From NCBI GenBank assembly GCA_035265325.1, contig DATFOS010000082.1, forward strand, positions 1 through 13,916: 13,916 nucleotides of DNA. Direction: 5' to 3'. Below the pieces are notes generated by a model. It did no database searches. It saw only the letters and a list, made by a program, of their open reading frames with translations, and was not told the origin of the DNA. Of the stretch, positions 13,552-13,916 are shown piece after piece. Source of the DNA: DATCLS01 sp035265325 (GTDB lineage Bacteria; Actinomycetota; Acidimicrobiia; Acidimicrobiales; VFJN01). Position numbers and translations under genes: made by a program. Each line of letters begins with the position of its first letter. Position 1 is the first letter of the stretch.

Positions 13552-13916
13552 GCGCCACCGCCACCCCGCCGCTGCCGCCGCCGGCCCCGGCCGGCACCCG
13601 GCGGGTGCTCCAGGCGACCGACATCCGCACGGCGTTCCGCACGCCGCGCGGGCTGGTCCGGGCCGTCGACGGCGTGTCGCTCGCGCTCGACCGCGGCCGG
13701 ACGCTGGGCATCGTCGGCGAGTCCGGCTCGGGGAAGTCGGTGCTCAGCCGGTCGATCATGGGCCTGCTGCCCAAGCGCAACGTCGAGCGCAGCGGCTCGG
13801 TCCTCTACGACGGCCAGGAGCTCGTCGGCCTGCCGACCGACCGGCTCCGCGAGCTGTGGGGCACCGAGCTGGCCATGGTCTTCCAGGACCCGATGACCGC
13901 GCTCAACCCGGTGCTC
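13548..13916 (+). CDS. Peptide ABC transporter ATP-binding protein (DppD/OppD-like), 5' part
   Basis: The first 123 codons of an ATPase subunit; the gene runs off the window. Start GTG 13548 shares GTGA with the permease stop, a four-base overlap. After a Pro/Ala-rich start of about 18 residues comes the nucleotide-binding domain: TDIRTAFRTPRGLVRAVDGVS-like strands, Walker A GESGSGKS (57-64) and the Q-loop VFQDPMTALNP with Q113. FQDPMTALNP is the hallmark of the oligopeptide/dipeptide ATPase group. It powers the transporter encoded upstream; a second ATPase (DppF/OppF-like) is expected beyond the edge, or the two may be fused. Confidence 0.93.
   Translation, partial: MSATATPPLPPPAPAGTRRVLQATDIRTAFRTPRGLVRAVDGVSLALDRGRTLGIVGESGSGKSVLSRSIMGLLPKRNVERSGSVLYDGQELVGLPTDRLRELWGTELAMVFQDPMTALNPVL

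Noticed and set aside
1..13916. CRISPR array, IS element, phage or defence island
   Set aside because: No regularly spaced direct repeats, transposase, integrase, terminal inverted repeats or base-composition break was seen on either strand.

Overview
The window is very GC-rich DNA with strong G/C bias at third codon positions, frequent GTG starts, GTGA stop/start overlaps and -10 boxes placed for leaderless transcription. This points to a high-GC actinobacterium; an Acidimicrobiia-type soil or marine lineage is my guess, not something the sequence proves. There are ten protein-coding genes, two of them cut by the window edges. I saw no rRNA, tRNA, CRISPR array, IS element or phage gene. Many long open frames on the opposite strands are composition shadows of real genes.

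Layout. (1) 1-2373, minus: an Hsp70-family protein with a complete actin-like ATPase domain, no recognisable substrate-binding domain, a long Pro/Gly/Ala-rich linker with short Trp-containing repeats, and a transmembrane helix followed by a Thr/Asp-rich segment running off the edge. (2) 2374-2686: intergenic, with a perfect 14-bp hairpin and a small inverted repeat. (3) 5442-2687, minus: a two-gene operon of an NAD(P)-dependent aldehyde dehydrogenase and a class III PLP aminotransferase, joined by a GTGA overlap; together they would convert an omega-amino acid (such as GABA) to the semialdehyde and then the carboxylic acid. (4) 5579-6427, plus: a divergent RpiR-type regulator, with a 22-bp dyad in the shared control region. 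(5) 6501-8099, plus: a gamma-glutamyltransferase-like Ntn-hydrolase of the YwrD/HpxW type. (6) 8954-8148, minus: an enoyl-CoA hydratase/isomerase homologue with Gln at one catalytic position. (7) 9001-9657, plus: a metal-dependent O-methyltransferase. (8) 9880-end, plus: a Dpp/Opp-type peptide ABC transporter operon (lipoprotein binding protein, two permeases, start of the first ATPase) behind a consensus-like TTGACA-N18-TACGGT promoter.

How they fit. The central part looks catabolic: a peptide importer, a possible amide or gamma-glutamyl hydrolase, and an aminotransferase/dehydrogenase pair for omega-amino acids under a local RpiR regulator. That link is inference from proximity. The least ordinary items are the membrane-tethered Hsp70 lacking a classical substrate-binding domain, its linker repeats, and homologues whose usual active-site or ligand residues are replaced (GGT-like protein, crotonase, RpiR SIS domain). 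I did not find a convincing wholly new multi-gene system.
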